Below are positions 40,020 through 52,234 of a DNA stretch of 64,000 bases, one piece after another. Each line of letters begins with the position of its first letter. The first letter of the stretch is position 1. The stretch is taken from positions 27,431,029 to 27,495,028 of the forward strand of contig OY978527.1 in NCBI GenBank assembly GCA_963854835.1, written 5' to 3'. The notes under the pieces were generated by a model. It did not search any database, was not told the DNA's origin, and saw only the letters and a program-made list of their open reading frames with translations. This stretch comes from Megamerina dolium (Eukaryota > Arthropoda > Insecta > Diptera > Megamerinidae). The translations under genes and the position numbers were made by a program.

Positions 40020-41925
40020 AGTAGTAATACGCATAACTTTACTATGGGACGTGTTAAAAGGCCGCCTTGTGTTTAGATGTCGGCAACACGGACATGGCCG
40101 TCAGAACCACGATGCAATTTCTGTACTCAGCCGAGACGCCATTCGTTGGGAGGAAGTTGTTCATCTCTGGTCACCACGAATTGTTCCTCCTCGACTTCCT
40201 TTTGGGGATTTTTGCATTTGTACCGTTTGTGCATTTCCTTTAGGTACTCTTCCTTCCTTCTATAACTGAACTCGTGAAGGAGTATCTTTAATTTTTTCCA
40301 GCGATTGACGAGAGGGATGTCATCATCACTAAGTTCAGGTAAACAAACTAATGGAGCACCCTTGAGAAAGTGTCCAGGGGTGAGAGCTGAGAGCTCAGCG
40401 GGGTCATGTGATAAAGGGGATAGAGGACGAGAGTTGAGATCGGCCTCTATTATTGCTAATAGGGTTGTAAACTCTTCGAAAGTAAATTTGTGATTCCCTG
40501 CCACCTTTTTCAGATGAGTTTTGAAGCTTTTGACTGCAGACTCCCAAAGTCCAGCCATGTGTGGAGAACTGGGTGGAATAAAACTCCAGGACATACCTTG
40601 TGGGCCGTATCTGCCAGAGATGTCTTGAGAAACTTCGTTGAGAAATTTGACATACTCTCTCGAGATGGCACGTTGAGCACCGATGAAGGTTTTTCCATTG
40701 TCGGTCATAATTTTATTGGGTAAGCCTCGACGCCCAACAAATCGAGCAAACGCGGTAAGGAATGCATTCGTGGTGAGATCCGAACACAATTCCAAGTGAA
40801 TAGCTTTAGTGGAAAAGCACACAAAAACCGCTACATAACCGCTTTGAGAAAGGCGGAAGATCTTAAAGCAGAAGCTTAAATATGGAACGGACCGGCGAAG
40901 TCAATTCCAGTCGTGGTGAATGGGGGCGATAGTGTACACCGCTCAGGAGGCAGGGCTGCCATTATGTGAGACTGCATTTTTTGTTTATATACTCTGCAGA
41001 TTTTGCATGGGAAAATGCATTTTTTAATTTGAGGATTCAATCGAGGGACAAAGTATTCTTGTCGAATTACTCTAAACATGAGACGCTGTTCTGCATGGAG
41101 AAGCAGAGTGTGAATAAAATTGAGATACAACGAGCAGTATCTAGATTTTTCTGGTAAAATAATTCGGTGGCGTTTGTTGTAGCTTAAGGAAGCATTCACA
41201 AGCCTGCCGTTTACTCTCATAATTCCTGAATTATCGAGAATTGGATTAAGTGTGATTAATGAGCTTTTCTTATTTATTAGCTTCGAATGAGACAACGAAA
41301 ACCATTCGTTTGGATACATACGCGATTGTGCTAGCATAATAAGTCGTTTAACGAAGCTTATTTCAACTTGAGAAAGATTTACACTATCTGGTATCGTTAA
41401 TTTATGAGATTTCGCCTGCACCAGATGAATGAAACGAAAAACATATGCTATCACGCGTAACGCTCGGGGAAAAGATGAAAACCTATCGAGAATGTCAGAT
41501 TGATTTTCAGTTGTGTGGTATACATCAACTCTTCTTTGTTCCAGGAGGAGAACAGAACGAGGAGTGGACTTTAGCCAAGACTCGGGAGGAGATTTAAGCC
41601 ATCCTGGCCCATGCCACCACAAAGAATTGGAGCGAAGTTCCTGTGGCTTACACCCACGCGTTCCTAAGTCCGCTGGATTGTTGGCACTAGATACATGCCT
41701 CCAAGTTGCACCACCAATGTTTTTAAGTATTTCTGACGTTCGATTTGCCACATAAGTCTTCCACGTACAAGGCGATTTAGCTAAACAAGAAAGTACGATT
41801 TGGGAATCGGACCAGAGGAAAATATCGTGATGCTCGAACTGAAGATTTGACCGAATATGGCGAACGAGTTGTGATAGAAGAACTGCGCCACACAACTCTA
41901 AGTGAGGGAGACTTATTGTTTGCAA
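40020..41925 (-). pseudogene. pol: BEL RNase H end and integrase
   Basis: The RNase H tail (SLPHLELCGAVLLSQLV, FLWSDSQIVLSCL, ANRTSEIL, SSANNPADLGTRG) is continuous with integrase. The zinc domain is HTLLLHAEQRLMF...CIFPCKIC, and core residues are D in GIDFAGPF, D in MTDNGKTF, and E in LWESAVKSFK. The C-terminal block contains RWKKLKILLHEFSYRRK and, in a frame with two stops (about 40110 and 40063), a GRVxKxHxGxDGxVRV-like end. A frameshift at about 40875 splits the core after its first D. Inactive, though every catalytic residue remains. Confidence 0.85.
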
Positions 41926-43250
41926 GGCGCAACTTTAGTTTTTGACACTAAGAGATGTGTCGAGACTGAATCGTTTATTTCCGATCGTATATACAGAGTT
42001 GCACAATAAGCTTTCTCGGAAGCATCGCAGAAACCATGTAATTGGATTTTTCGTCGAAGTCCGAAATTTATCCATCTGGGAATTTCTATGAGGTCAATAC
42101 CTTGTAAATGCTCAATAAAGCGATTCCATTTTAAAAGAGATATCGGTTTGACACATTCATCCCAATCCGTGCCTTCCAACCAGAGTTCCTGAAGCAACAT
42201 CTTGGCTTGAATCATAATTGGGGAAAGCCATCCTGCGGGGTCAAAAAGTTTTGCGACAGAAGAGAGAATCTGTCGTTTGGTGGCCGACATAGGGGTCGTA
42301 ATCGGAGATACCACATAAGAGAATGTATCCGATAATGCATTCCACCGAATACCGAGAGTTTTGGTTTGACTTGTGTCATAAAATCTTAGAAAATCGGAAT
42401 CTAATAGGTCTACCTTATTGATACTTTCTAAGATTTGTGGATGATTAGCAGTAATTTTTTTTAGCGGGAATCCTGCTCAATTGAGAGTCTGTATCAATTG
42501 GGAAAGTGCTTCAATTGAGGAAGTTATGTCATGACTTCCAGCGAGAATATCATAGTATGCTTTAATAGAATTTGTTCCGCGAGAGGGAACTTTTCCTTTG
42601 TATCATTTGCCAGTTGAACGAGAGTTCTTATGGCTAGATATGGAGCACAGTTAACTCTAAAAGTTACTGTTTTAAGTTTGTAATCCTGAATGGGTGCATC
42701 GGGACTTTTACGAACTAGAATTCGTTGAAAATTTTGATCTTTGTCATGGACAATGATTTGCCTATACATCTTCTGTATATCTCCATTAAAAACGTACTTG
42801 TATAATCGCCATTGGAGAATGAGAATCATAATATCAGACTGGAGTGTTGGGCCGGTGTGGAGAACATCATTTAGAGAATTTCCAGAGCTAGAATTCTTTG
42901 ATGCGTTAAACACGACTCGAAGTGGGGTAGAGACTTTTTCGGGTTGAATTACTGCATGATGAGGCAAATAATAAGAGAAATATTTGCCATCTGATATTAT
43001 CTCATGAGAGGTTGTTAGTACCATATGATTTAATGTTCGATATTCTTCGAGAACATCATCATAAACGAGCTTGAGATCCGGTTTCCTTTGAAAATTCCGT
43101 TCCATGCTTAAAAACTGTTCCAGAGCAGCAGTACGAAAGTGTCCGAGTGCCAATTGTTGAGGGAAGTTTTGCTTAAAGGGAAGTTTCACAACGTATCACC
43201 CATCTGATCTTGCCGTCGTAGTAGCGCGGTAAAAATCATCACAGAACCCG
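41913..43250 (-). pseudogene. pol: BEL reverse transcriptase
   Basis: 42524-43189 carries the RT fingers and palm (PLRVVFNASKNSSSGNSLND, GDIQKMYRQI). The catalytic YxDD is destroyed: at about 42540-42555 only YYD-ILAG is readable in another frame, so one Asp codon and the frame are lost. 41913-42314 continues with KRQILSSVAKLFDPAGWLSP and the FCDASEKAYCATLYI RNase H start. More breaks lie at 42320-42480. These motifs are typical of BEL/Pao and not of Gypsy. Confidence 0.85.
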
Positions 43251-43381
43251 TTTTCAGCAGAGGTTGGTGGAGTTCCGCGAATTTCTTCCTGTTCCCAAAA
43301 TCTTTTCAGTTGAGTACTGAGAGCTTGGATGGATATTTCTTCAACTTGGGTCAAGAACGATGACACTTTTTGTGGTAGAGG

Positions 43382-43852
43382 TCAACTAATAATCCAGCCA
43401 AATATAGTATTTTGGGCCATGATACTGCCACAGAGATTGTGGCGAATGCCTTCGAGAAAAACTTGAGGAATCAAGTCGCTAACAATAACTAGATCTATTT
43501 GTGCTGACACCATGTAGTTTGGATCAGCTAGATCTAGCATAGCAAGCTCGGTCAAGTTTGGACTCTTCACAATGAATGTGGGCAAGAACTTCGTGAGTTG
43601 ATTGAGCACTATAGCCTGGACTTTAATTCTTTTGTTAGCCTTTGGAGCCCATGCCAGAGATTTCGAATTGTGAGAATTCGGATGGAAGACGAAGGCGCTT
43701 TTGAACCTTTGCTGAAAGTTCTTTGTGAAAGTTCTTCGTGAGCCTTGATCGATTAGCGCTCTTAATTTGAAGAGTTCACCAAAGTTCTCTACGGCAACAA
43801 TTGCAGTGGGAAGCACTGTTTTTCCTCCGTTGTTGGAATACAATGCCTGCAC
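43382..43852 (-). pseudogene. pol: BEL aspartic protease region
   Basis: Open for 156 codons. The active-site region reads LRALIDQGSRRTF, with Gln at the position usually T, S or P, then the characteristic BEL segment ending CGSIMAQNTIFGWIIS. A stop at 43382 separates it from RT; the following frame continues with the linker (DDFYRATTTARSDG-like in another frame). It would release mature Gag and Pol. Confidence 0.75.
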
Positions 43853-43987
43853 TTGAGTAGAACCCGTTTTAGCTGAGGAGCAGGGTTGTTCTTCACAGAA
43901 TGAAGAAGCTCTCGAGTGTTGAAAGTTTTGATGAATTGTTCGCTGAGGAGGTGTAGCAGTGGAGAGTTGTGCTACGGTTGTGTGAGG

Positions 43988-45285
43988 TCAGTTATTTTGA
44001 GAATTTGGGGGTCTCGTACTTGTCAAATGTAGCATAGAGTAATGCGCTCTTTGACAATAAACACAAGAAAAATTGCTCGTACAATCATTCGTTCTATGAC
44101 TGTAAGCTAAACAATTCGCACAGAGATTGTGCTCTTTGTCATATTTTATCCGGTCGGGTACGGAAAACTTTTTAAACTTCGGACACGTCTTCATGGCATT
44201 ACTCACTCTGCATAGCTTGCATGTGAATGTGCTTTTCGAGTTAGCCAAGTAACTCTGTGACCTATTAAAAGGTTTATTTTGGTGAAAAATTTGAGGATGA
44301 GATGGCCTAGCTTTGTTTGGACATATGTTATTGAGTCTTTCAACGACTTCATATCTATTTGTAAGAAAATCGTTCATTTGAGACCAACTAGGAGGATCTT
44401 TTCGGGAATTTAGAGATTGTTCCCATAAGGATAGCGATTCTTCGGGTAATTTGGAAGAACAAATATAAACAAGAATTGGATCCCAATTATCTGTGGGAAC
44501 ATGTTGTGATTCCAACACTGAGAGGCAGTTGTTTATAGTCGTTTGGATTTTCTGAATTGCTTCGCTGTTTTCAGCAGATATTGCTGGAAGATTGAGAAGC
44601 GTTTTTATTTGATCGAAATTTTCATCTCTCAGTGAGTACTGTTTAACGATGGCTCCAGCTTTACCTTGTGTTTTATACCGGAGATGGTATAATTTTTGAG
44701 CTGGAGTGAGTTTAGGGTGCTTAATATACACCGCAGTGAACATGTCGCGGAACGACGGCCACTCCTCATAGCCCCCAGAGAAGGATTCTGTATCACAAGG
44801 CGGAACTTGAAGACAAATGCTTGAGAAATTTGTCTGTTCTAGAGGTTGAACTTGTTCTCTTATTGGAGTTGAGCTAACTGTCTGAGTAAATTCATTAAAT
44901 CCAAAATTTGAGCTTTGCACGTGTGAAAATATCCTGAGCACGTTTCGAACTTTTGCCTTGCTGACTCTTTGAAATCTTCCGTCAAGTCGCTGTCTTCAGA
45001 GACGAAGATGAGCTCGTAAGCCTTCAGGATTCGTGCCCAACTATTGTCAGAAGCTTCGCGTGTGACCGTTAACATAGATTCAGTATGTTCATCAACGGGA
45101 GTCGATCTGAATTTTGTGCACAAATGCATAAAATTGTCAGTCTCGAAAATATATTTTGACATGCATGGGTTAATTGCCCGTTTCTTACGTTTGGACGTTT
45201 CTTTTGAGTGTGTAGGAACTACCTCAATCGACTCAATAGCTTCAAAAAGCTTTTCTGAAGTCTTATCAGATGACATTTTTAACAA
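43988..45285 (-). pseudogene. gag: BEL Gag
   Basis: Two overlapping minus frames joined by a shift at about 44870-44940. The N-terminal part is helical and charged. The middle has the BEL Gag block SGGYEEWPSFRDMF...LTPAQKLYHLR. The C-terminal nucleocapsid has CKLC, CANCLAYSHRTNDC and CVYC...HYSMLHL. A shortened stretch near 44600 (LNLPAISAENSEAIQ) suggests a small internal deletion. The probable start is the ATG at 45285 or the internal MSSD. Broken by the frameshift. Confidence 0.82.
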
Positions 45286-46123
45286 ATCTGATTTTAATGG
45301 AGTTAAAACGCTTTATTGAGAGTTTGTAAAATGCTTTGATAGGAAAAGGTGCTTCCTAAGGATTATACTAATAGTATTTCAGTATACAATAATGTTTAAT
45401 ATGAATATTTATTTGTTAGAGAAACAAATTTTTATTGAAAGGAATTCTAAATAATTTAGATGTTTTCCAATAAAACTCTTTATTGATAAAGCGAATTTTA
45501 AATTGCACTGAAAAAAATATATATTTCTCGATAATAGTTATATGGTACTTATTACTGCAATTGGCCCACTGTGTCAATGCAATAAGAGAATACAAGAAAT
45601 ATACCAACAACAATACGCATGCACAATATCACATGTATATATGTAAGTGTGAATGTGGCGGATTATGTGGATTATTATATATTCAAATATTTATGTACAG
45701 AAATGTATTGGGAATAGTACAAATTATTTCGTATTTATATACATATATATATAAGAGATTATATATATAAGTATATGTTCAAATATTTATGCATAGAAAT
45801 ATATCAGTAATAATACATATTATATCGTATGTATATTATTTATTATATTATTATTTTTTTTTAATATGTTTAATTTTATGTTTGCAGGAGTAGTTGTGTT
45901 TTTATTGTTTTGTTCAGAATTTGAATATTGTTTTATACTTGTGTTGTATGTGTTTTGTGGTTTTGTCTATTTCACTGACGGTATTTATTTGTCTAGAGGT
46001 TATGTTTTGTACCTATGCACTTTTATTTTCTATATCGTACTTGTTTATATAAATCTTTCCCATAAACTTTTCCTTATTGTTATAACAGAAAACACTATTT
46101 CAATGTAGGCGTCGAAGGACCAA
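45286..46123. other. BEL leader
   Basis: 840 bases between 5' LTR and gag, longer than needed, AT-rich, with ATATATA repeats at 45742-45772 and a repeated TTCAAATATTTATG word (45683, 45778). Next to the LTR is minus TTGGTCCTTCGACGCC (46108-46123), the primer-site position with a sequence I have seen in BEL elements. No gene recognised. Confidence 0.45.
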
Positions 46124-46407
46124 TGTTTAAACCGTATAGACAAATAAGAAAAACTGATATTTTAAATTTTAATTCTTTAATTTGTATTTCAATTACAATT
46201 CGAGAAAATGAGAAGCGCCGATAAAAATTCAAATGCCCTTGAACTTGTATAAAAAGGAACTGAGATTATTAGTTATACAAAAAGGCAGGCAGGTATAGAA
46301 AAAAACTTAACAAACCGTAAAATAAAGGGTGTTCAATTTAAATTCAGAAATTTTATAACAATTTAAAAAAAAGGAAAAATTCATTAAATAATTATCCATT
46401 TTAACCA
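46124..46407 (-). repeat. BEL 5' LTR
   Basis: Begins TGTTTAAACCG and ends TTTTAACCA; flanked outside by CCGGG. Confidence 0.9.
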
Positions 46408-46646
46408 CCGGGGTTAAGGTCATATTATTAAAAAAAAACACAGTACAATTCAAAAATCGTATTTCAAACAAAAGAATGATTTTATTTTTATAGTACGTAT
46501 TTTTAATACATACGAGCATATTTGACTAACACTTCGCCGAGCTCGGATTTAAACTTAAATAAATCTTTAATATAGTTGTTTCGCACTCCCGCCTTTAGTG
46601 CATCGGCTCTGTACTCTCTCCATGCATTGCATATTCACATGTCAAT

Positions 46647-46998
46647 CTAATGAAAAGATGCTTTCACAGTCCATTTCTTCGTCTTTATAAAAATTCGATA
46701 GTATTCCATTGATTGGTCAGCCGCGTCACAATTTGAGTGCATAGTACAGAAATGTATTACGTTCTTTTTTGCACCACCTTTGCAGTACTCCAACTGGATC
46801 TTTTCCACATTCTGAGGACGCTCGTGTAACGCACTTGCTATTGCGCCATTCAACTGCAATTACAATACTTTTTACAAACTGGCTTATGTCTCCTCTGTTC
46901 ACATTTCGGTCTAATGGAAAATCCATCCTCCGTACAGGCAATCGGTTTAACGCTATGGTCTCAGTAGCCTGAACTGAAGGTTTATTGTTGTTGTTCAT
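46647..46998 (-). pseudogene. Unrecognised ORF pair on minus
   Basis: A frame starting MNNNNKPSVQATETIALNR at 46998 and a second frame ending at 46647 overlap from 46860 to 46726. Joining them with one frameshift near 46860 would give about 115 residues with several cysteines (LEYCKGGAKK, CTMHSNCDAAD). The amino-acid composition is less AT-driven than the surroundings. No domain recognised; could be a decayed transposon or host exon. Confidence 0.25.
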
Positions 46999-48189
46999 AT
47001 AGAATGACTATTACTTTGTCTGTACTCAGTATAGAATGTCTTTTGCTATGATAATTTGCATGTTAGAAGATGTTCCATTGGTGATCTTGTTTACATGTCT
47101 AGTCATGACGTCATCTTGTATACGTGTCTTGAAGTAAATAAGGGAGTAAGCGAGTGTTGGGATTATGTCACTAACTAACGTTAACTGCTCTTATGCTCCA
47201 ATTGTAAGTGCCAGGCATGCTAAATTTTCGGAAGAAAATTGTTCATGCACTCTAAGTGCTGCAGCTCCGACGGTATCATCTCAATAATGTGGTTGTTCTT
47301 CCGAACGCCTTATTATTTCTTTCCCTTATTATTCTTTTCCATATATCTATGAGGAAGCATTCACTGCCCCCTCCACATAGATTTCATTTTTTAAAGTTTA
47401 TTCAATAAATAACACACACAAATATTTTAACGCAAAATGACATTTGGTGATGGACTCGTCATTTTTCGATAAAAATTCCTAATTTAGTTCCTAATTTATG
47501 ATAAATTAAGAACGAATAAATTAATTTAGGTACGAGATTTTATATGATAAAATCCTTGATTTACTACTTGATTTATGCATAAATCAATGAGCCATAAAAT
47601 ATGATAGTGTGAACATGTTATATTCCTTCCCATCGGTAGACTTTGCTATATAATCGTACTTCAATATTTCTATGACGTCCCAGTCGTCGTACATTGATAT
47701 AAGTACAGCTAATATTCTGAATAGTATATTTGTTATTGTGCTAATTATTTCCTCCAACTTCTCTATGCTCTATTTCCTCCAACTTCTCTATGCTTATGAT
47801 CGATGGTGATAAAAAGCCATGTATTAAGCCGTTTATTATTGACATATCATTTTTTTGTGCGCCTTGTATTGATGGTTGACTTGTATTTTTAGTTGTAGTT
47901 CTGAGAGATTTCCGATAATTGTGTTGCCTACTGTTTTTTGTGGGTCTTTGTTTCTCTTAGAAACTAGGGGGCAATAAAAAAATGTCCTTTTATACAAGAA
48001 AATAATTTAAAATTTCGACTTAAAGTGCGGCTAGATTACATACGAAATACGGCATTTGCGGGATATCATAGCCGTTCCTTATTATTAACGAGGGGTTCAT
48101 TTCTATATAATTTGCGTGAGCTCATTCAGCAGTATTGGCTTAAATTTGAAAACATTTGAATTCATTTATTTCTATGGTATCTATAGTTT
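46999..48189. other. Unassigned stretch with a possible LTR edge
   Basis: No ORF of note. At 47365-47378 the minus strand reads GTGGAGGGGGC followed by AGTGAATGC, which resembles an errantivirus polypurine tract meeting a 3' LTR, but no env or partner LTR is found. Other content: repeated CCTCCAACTTCTCTATGCT at 47751 and 47775, and an AT-rich block of imperfect TTGATTTA/TAAATCAA inverted words at 47470-47600. Confidence 0.3.
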
Positions 48190-48840
48190 AATCAATAAAT
48201 TCTATTGTTTGACCAAACTGCTTTTCGGTATAGATGAATTTTCTGTTGTTTCATTAAGAATAGCCTCTCGTTGAACCATTTATCACATATTTCTTTTGTG
48301 CGTACTATCCTTTCTACAATCATTGCGTTTAATGTAGCATTCAATATATCTCTAAGGGCTGCCGCATTGTAGTTCACATTTCCTAAATGAAATATATTTA
48401 ATGTTGCACCACAAGTAAGATTATCGCAGAATTTGTTGAGGTTAAAGCGAAATGTTTTTACGTTTTGAACCGACATTTTCCTATTAATCTCACTTACTTC
48501 AACCAATATTTCTTTAGATTTGTGATCACTGATTTTAAATTGATACATTACTTTCACTGCGGTATTTGAATTATTTGTTAGCACATAACCTAATAATTTA
48601 CGATCAACTGCTCAATGCAATTTTTATAGTTTTAATTATTATCCAATTATTGAAGTCCCCCATTTTAATTACTTTATTGTATTTAGTAATCCAACTCCAT
48701 TCCTCATGGCTAAAGTGTTCTCCATCTTGATATAATAAAATTGAGAGTGGTAGATAATCTTCCTTATCGAAATTATCATTTTGCCTGAGAAGCTTATTCC
48801 AGCATTTAGCTAACGATATTTCAGAGATTGACTTTCACCC
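48190..48840 (-). pseudogene. LINE ORF2 endonuclease-to-RT linker fragment
   Basis: Minus strand: IKMGDFNNW (endonuclease GDFN motif) near 48650, then KISDHKSKEI with the terminal SDH endonuclease motif near 48530. A 100-residue linker (FRFNLNKFCDNL, ALRDILNATLNAM, CDKWFNERLFLMKQQ) leads toward an RT that is absent. Frames differ between the two parts. Consistent with jockey/CR1-like non-LTR elements. Confidence 0.6.
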
Positions 48841-49654
48841 TAAAGACAATACTGTCACAGCGTCGTATAGGGTAAAAGTCTTCAAGAACTTTACTGCATC
48901 TTGTCGTTTCGTCATAAAAAGTCTCGATAGAAGGCTATTTTTGTTATTTTCAGAAAGAAAAAATTCGACTTATAATTTAAAGATCGCTGTAAAGGAAAGT
49001 CTGAGACTTCTTCAAAAACTCACCTGAGGAAGAAACTTTTCATAGACTTAATTGCTGTATGTCATCGACGCATTTTTAGATTTGCTGTATTCAACAGGTA
49101 AAATTTTGGAAATGTGCGAGGTTTGTAGTTTCATATTTTATAAAATCTTTTCTCCGCTCTTCTTCAAAAAACCGTATCCCAAATCCATGATTCAAAAATC
49201 TCTTTAGTGATTTCTACTGCTGGTCTACGATAACAGTGATTAGTGATTTTTGTACTAATTTCATATATCGCTGTAGTGTACAGAAGTAGCGAATAGTAAT
49301 TTTTTGCTAACAGTGTTGAGTGGTGATTTTTCTACTAGCATGATATTTCGCTCTGAATAAAAATCGCGATAGCTATAAAAAATCACAGTGATTTAAAAAT
49401 CGCAATCACTCTTTGCACAGATATTGAAAAATCACTATATTGCTCATCAATAGTATGCATAGACAGACATATCATTTTGATGACTCTCCATTACACTTTA
49501 AGAATATGTATTGACAATGTGTTATGTTTTATGTTTTTTTGTAGTTATTATCAAAAATATATATGAATTTTGTTGAAATGGAAAAGTGGGGTAATTAGTA
49601 ATAATTTTTATTTTAACTAAAAAACATGTTCTTTATGCTTAAAAAATTAAAGCT
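48841..49654. other. Unassigned, with GTGATTTTT foldback repeats
   Basis: 49190-49440 contains many copies of the word AGTGATTTTT and its complement AAAAATCACT, some abutting as palindromes (AAATCACAGTGATTTA at 49379). The rest is featureless. Confidence 0.4.
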
Positions 49655-49948
49655 TTATTGAGAATAATAAAATATAAAATATAAAAAATTATTCAAAAGA
49701 TGAATATGCTTCTTCTTCTTCTTCTGATTAATCAATTTGAGTTTAACTAGCAACTTAACTCTGTACCGTAGAGCGACATCTACACATTGAGTATGAAAAA
49801 AAAAATGATTGCCAATCTGTTGGGATGCATTAGAAAAAAGAGTATTTGCATTTAACTCAGTACAAATTGAGGTGTAAAACTTCTCTTGGACTTGGCTTTC
49901 CAGCGACTGATTTTCATTTTTAAAATCAGCCACTGCTAAGCCCAACAT
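49655..49948 (-). other. Unrecognised 97-codon ORF
   Basis: Begins MLGLAVADFKNENQSL and ends in a lysine run and AT-derived hydrophobics. The middle (CTELNANTLFSNASQQIGN, CVDVALRYRVKLL) is not obviously random but I cannot place it. Possibly an old transposase end. Confidence 0.2.
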
Positions 49949-50094
49949 TAAGTGTCATGTCAGCAGAAATGATCAACATTCATTGCACTATTGCATTAAT
50001 TAACATTTAAAGCTTTTGTTGTTTTAGCAGGCAACAACTGTCGGTGTAATTTGACAGGTCAATTTGCTTGGTCGCGCCTAATAAGAGGGCAGAT

Positions 50095-50336
50095 CTAGTG
50101 AGGATCTGTTCGTTGATCTGAAGGCTGCCATCCGCCTGCGTCTAATGTCACCGTGTATAAATAGGTTGGCCTCGTACAGGGGTCTCCTGTATAAAGTACC
50201 CCGGCCCCAAACCTATTATTATATACTGTCTTAAAGCTATGGTATTGAACATTGCTAGGCTCAAGTTTGATTTCCACAACTTCGGTTGCACGCTGCATGG
50301 CTCTTGCTTGTTTTTCAGCTGGCATGCAACAATCAT
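50095..50336 (-). other. Unrecognised 76-codon ORF
   Basis: MPAEKQARAMQRATEVVEIKLE start, then a Gly/Thr-rich region. Two minus frames are open here. The local base composition is more GC-rich than its surroundings, which hints at older coding sequence, but no motif supports a call. Confidence 0.2.
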
Positions 50337-51442
50337 TTGTCCAAACCCTTGAACTGCATCGTTGTCTGCTCTAGCCTCTCTCGCTTTGCTTACTTTTTGA
50401 AAGCATCAACTGGGTCTTGATCCAATTCCGAGTGGTAAGCCCTTTTTTTTTCAAAAAGAAATTAAAATTTAAAAAAATTTCGTCCAAAAGTAGCCATCGC
50501 TAAATTTTTGACGCAGAACTTCCGGAGGGTCTTTCCAGGCGTCTACCTTATCTTGCGTACTGATCTCTCAGAGATGTACATCTCCTTTTACAATGTTCTT
50601 CTGCGAAATAAATTTTCAAAATACAAAATCCTGCATCCTACCTGTGGCAATGAACTGAATTTTTTTAATTTTATTATGGAAATTATAAATCGAATAAAAT
50701 TGCTCGTAACAGAATATGGCTTCACACTGCAAACAAAGTCGGAATTCCTACCAACGGAGTAATTTCAAAGTGTTAAAAATCGTAACGTATCGTCGAATTC
50801 TATTTTCAACAGACTTGTATGATACGACAGGACAATATACAATTTGCATAATCACTTACATGTAGTCCCCGATATATACATGACAGTTGCTACGATACGA
50901 TACGTTTGCATAATTGAACCATTACTCAGCGATTGAACGAAGAGCTTGAAAACAAAGAGAAGAGTTTCACTCACTACACTGAACTAAAGATGCTTGGTCT
51001 TGAAAGGCAATTCCTTAAAAAACCTAGAACTGAATTTTTTTTAGGAGCTTCTTCGCTTTTAAAACGAATTGTTATTTTAAAAATATATTAAATACTACAC
51101 ATACAATTATATATTTTCAAGGCACACTCGTTATGCAAGCATATTTAATACAGTTTAAGATTCATTTTTTTTTTCTGCATATGTACAAATACATTATGAG
51201 GCACTTTCAAGAATTTAATTGGAAAAAACGTAAATTTTGTAGATGAGCCCATCTTAAGGGGTGATAAGAGACGATATTATTATTAGAGGGTTGTATTGCA
51301 CTGCGACCCTAGGTCTATCGTGCACATTGTACAAATGGATAGTAAGACGGAATATAATATACGGTGCCCACAAACTACTGAATACTGGCACAAAATATAC
51401 ATCAAAATATACTCCAATTCTATACGCCATGTCCGGTTTAGT
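50337..51442. other. Unassigned stretch
   Basis: No gene recognised. A plus frame at 50508-50762 is open for 84 codons without known motifs. The word TACGATACGATACG occurs near 50890. Confidence 0.3.
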
Positions 51443-51660
51443 CATATCGATGTAAATCTATGGCATTGTTCTACAAAGAATAAAGAGATTAAATCATTTT
51501 CTTCACAAATATATACATAGCTAACACGTAGAAACCACTCACCATCACTGCAACTCATAGCTATCGAATCAGTCTCTAGTCTAGTCACATCGCCGGTAAT
51601 TGTGTTTTACCACATCAATTGTGTAATTGCGCTTGACAATCTGTAATATAAATAGATTAA
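51443..51660. repeat. Direct duplication, copy 1
   Basis: About 220 bases repeated at 52235-52466 with about 90% identity by eye (shared TCATTTTCTTCACA, CCACTCACCATCACTGCAAC, ATCAATTGTGTAATTGCGCTT). No ORF. Could be LTRs of a short unit, a segmental duplication or an unknown repeat. Confidence 0.8.
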
Positions 51661-52234
51661 TACATTTCTTTGTAGTTTAATAAATAAATATGCACACTTA
51701 CCGAAATCCAAGTAAACAAAAATAAACACTTCAACGAAATGTCAAATGTATGGTGAAATGAATTTAATGATGCACATGGTTGTGTTTCTAACAGTAAAAT
51801 TTTAATAATATTTTACACATACGAACTTATTTACATGGAAAACTAGTAAATGCTATATAATATAAATTTTTTGCAAAGTTATAAAAGCAGTAACAACAAT
51901 AGGTAATGAGCTCACGGATAGAATGCGTGTGAAAAAGTACATATAGAAAATGGAAATTCTCTGAGCGGGAGAGTCAGTTTCAGTTCTTTAGTTTTCTTTG
52001 TCATTTCTTTTCTCGAAATGCAATTTGTATGAAATTTGAAAGACAATTGCACCGAAGTCAACAATGACTGCGTTTGATGATATTAACAGTTCTAAAGCAA
52101 ATGTTTATGTAATTAAAAGAAAGTAGATTAAGTAAGATTTCAAGTGCGTTTTAAGTACATTGTTTTAATTATTAAATTCATCTTTATCGGTTTTATATAC
52201 ACATCTCACATTTATAGTATAGTATAGTATATGT
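51661..52234. other. Sequence between the direct duplications
   Basis: 574 bases without recognisable gene. AT-rich; ends in TATAG repeats (52217-52231). Confidence 0.4.

Larger units (their letters stand above)
39189..46407 (-). mobile_element. BEL/Pao LTR retrotransposon
   Basis: LTRs 39189-39463 and 46124-46407 (275 and 284 bases, TG...CA, roughly 3% different by eye) with a CCGGG duplication on both sides (39184-39188 and 46408-46412). The 5-base duplication, the gag-PR-RT-RNase H-IN order and the distinctive BEL protease and RT place it in BEL/Pao. All pol domains are found but each is broken at least once. Unusually, an extra ORF with Gag-type zinc knuckles follows integrase. Confidence 0.92.

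Noticed and set aside
45866..46108. 80-codon hydrophobic plus-strand frame in the BEL leader
   Set aside because: Phe/Val/Leu-rich composition follows from T-rich DNA, it is opposite to the element, and no start context or domain supports it.
50095..50336. tRNA or small RNA gene in the GC-richer patch
   Set aside because: No cloverleaf-like A and B box arrangement could be found by eye on either strand.
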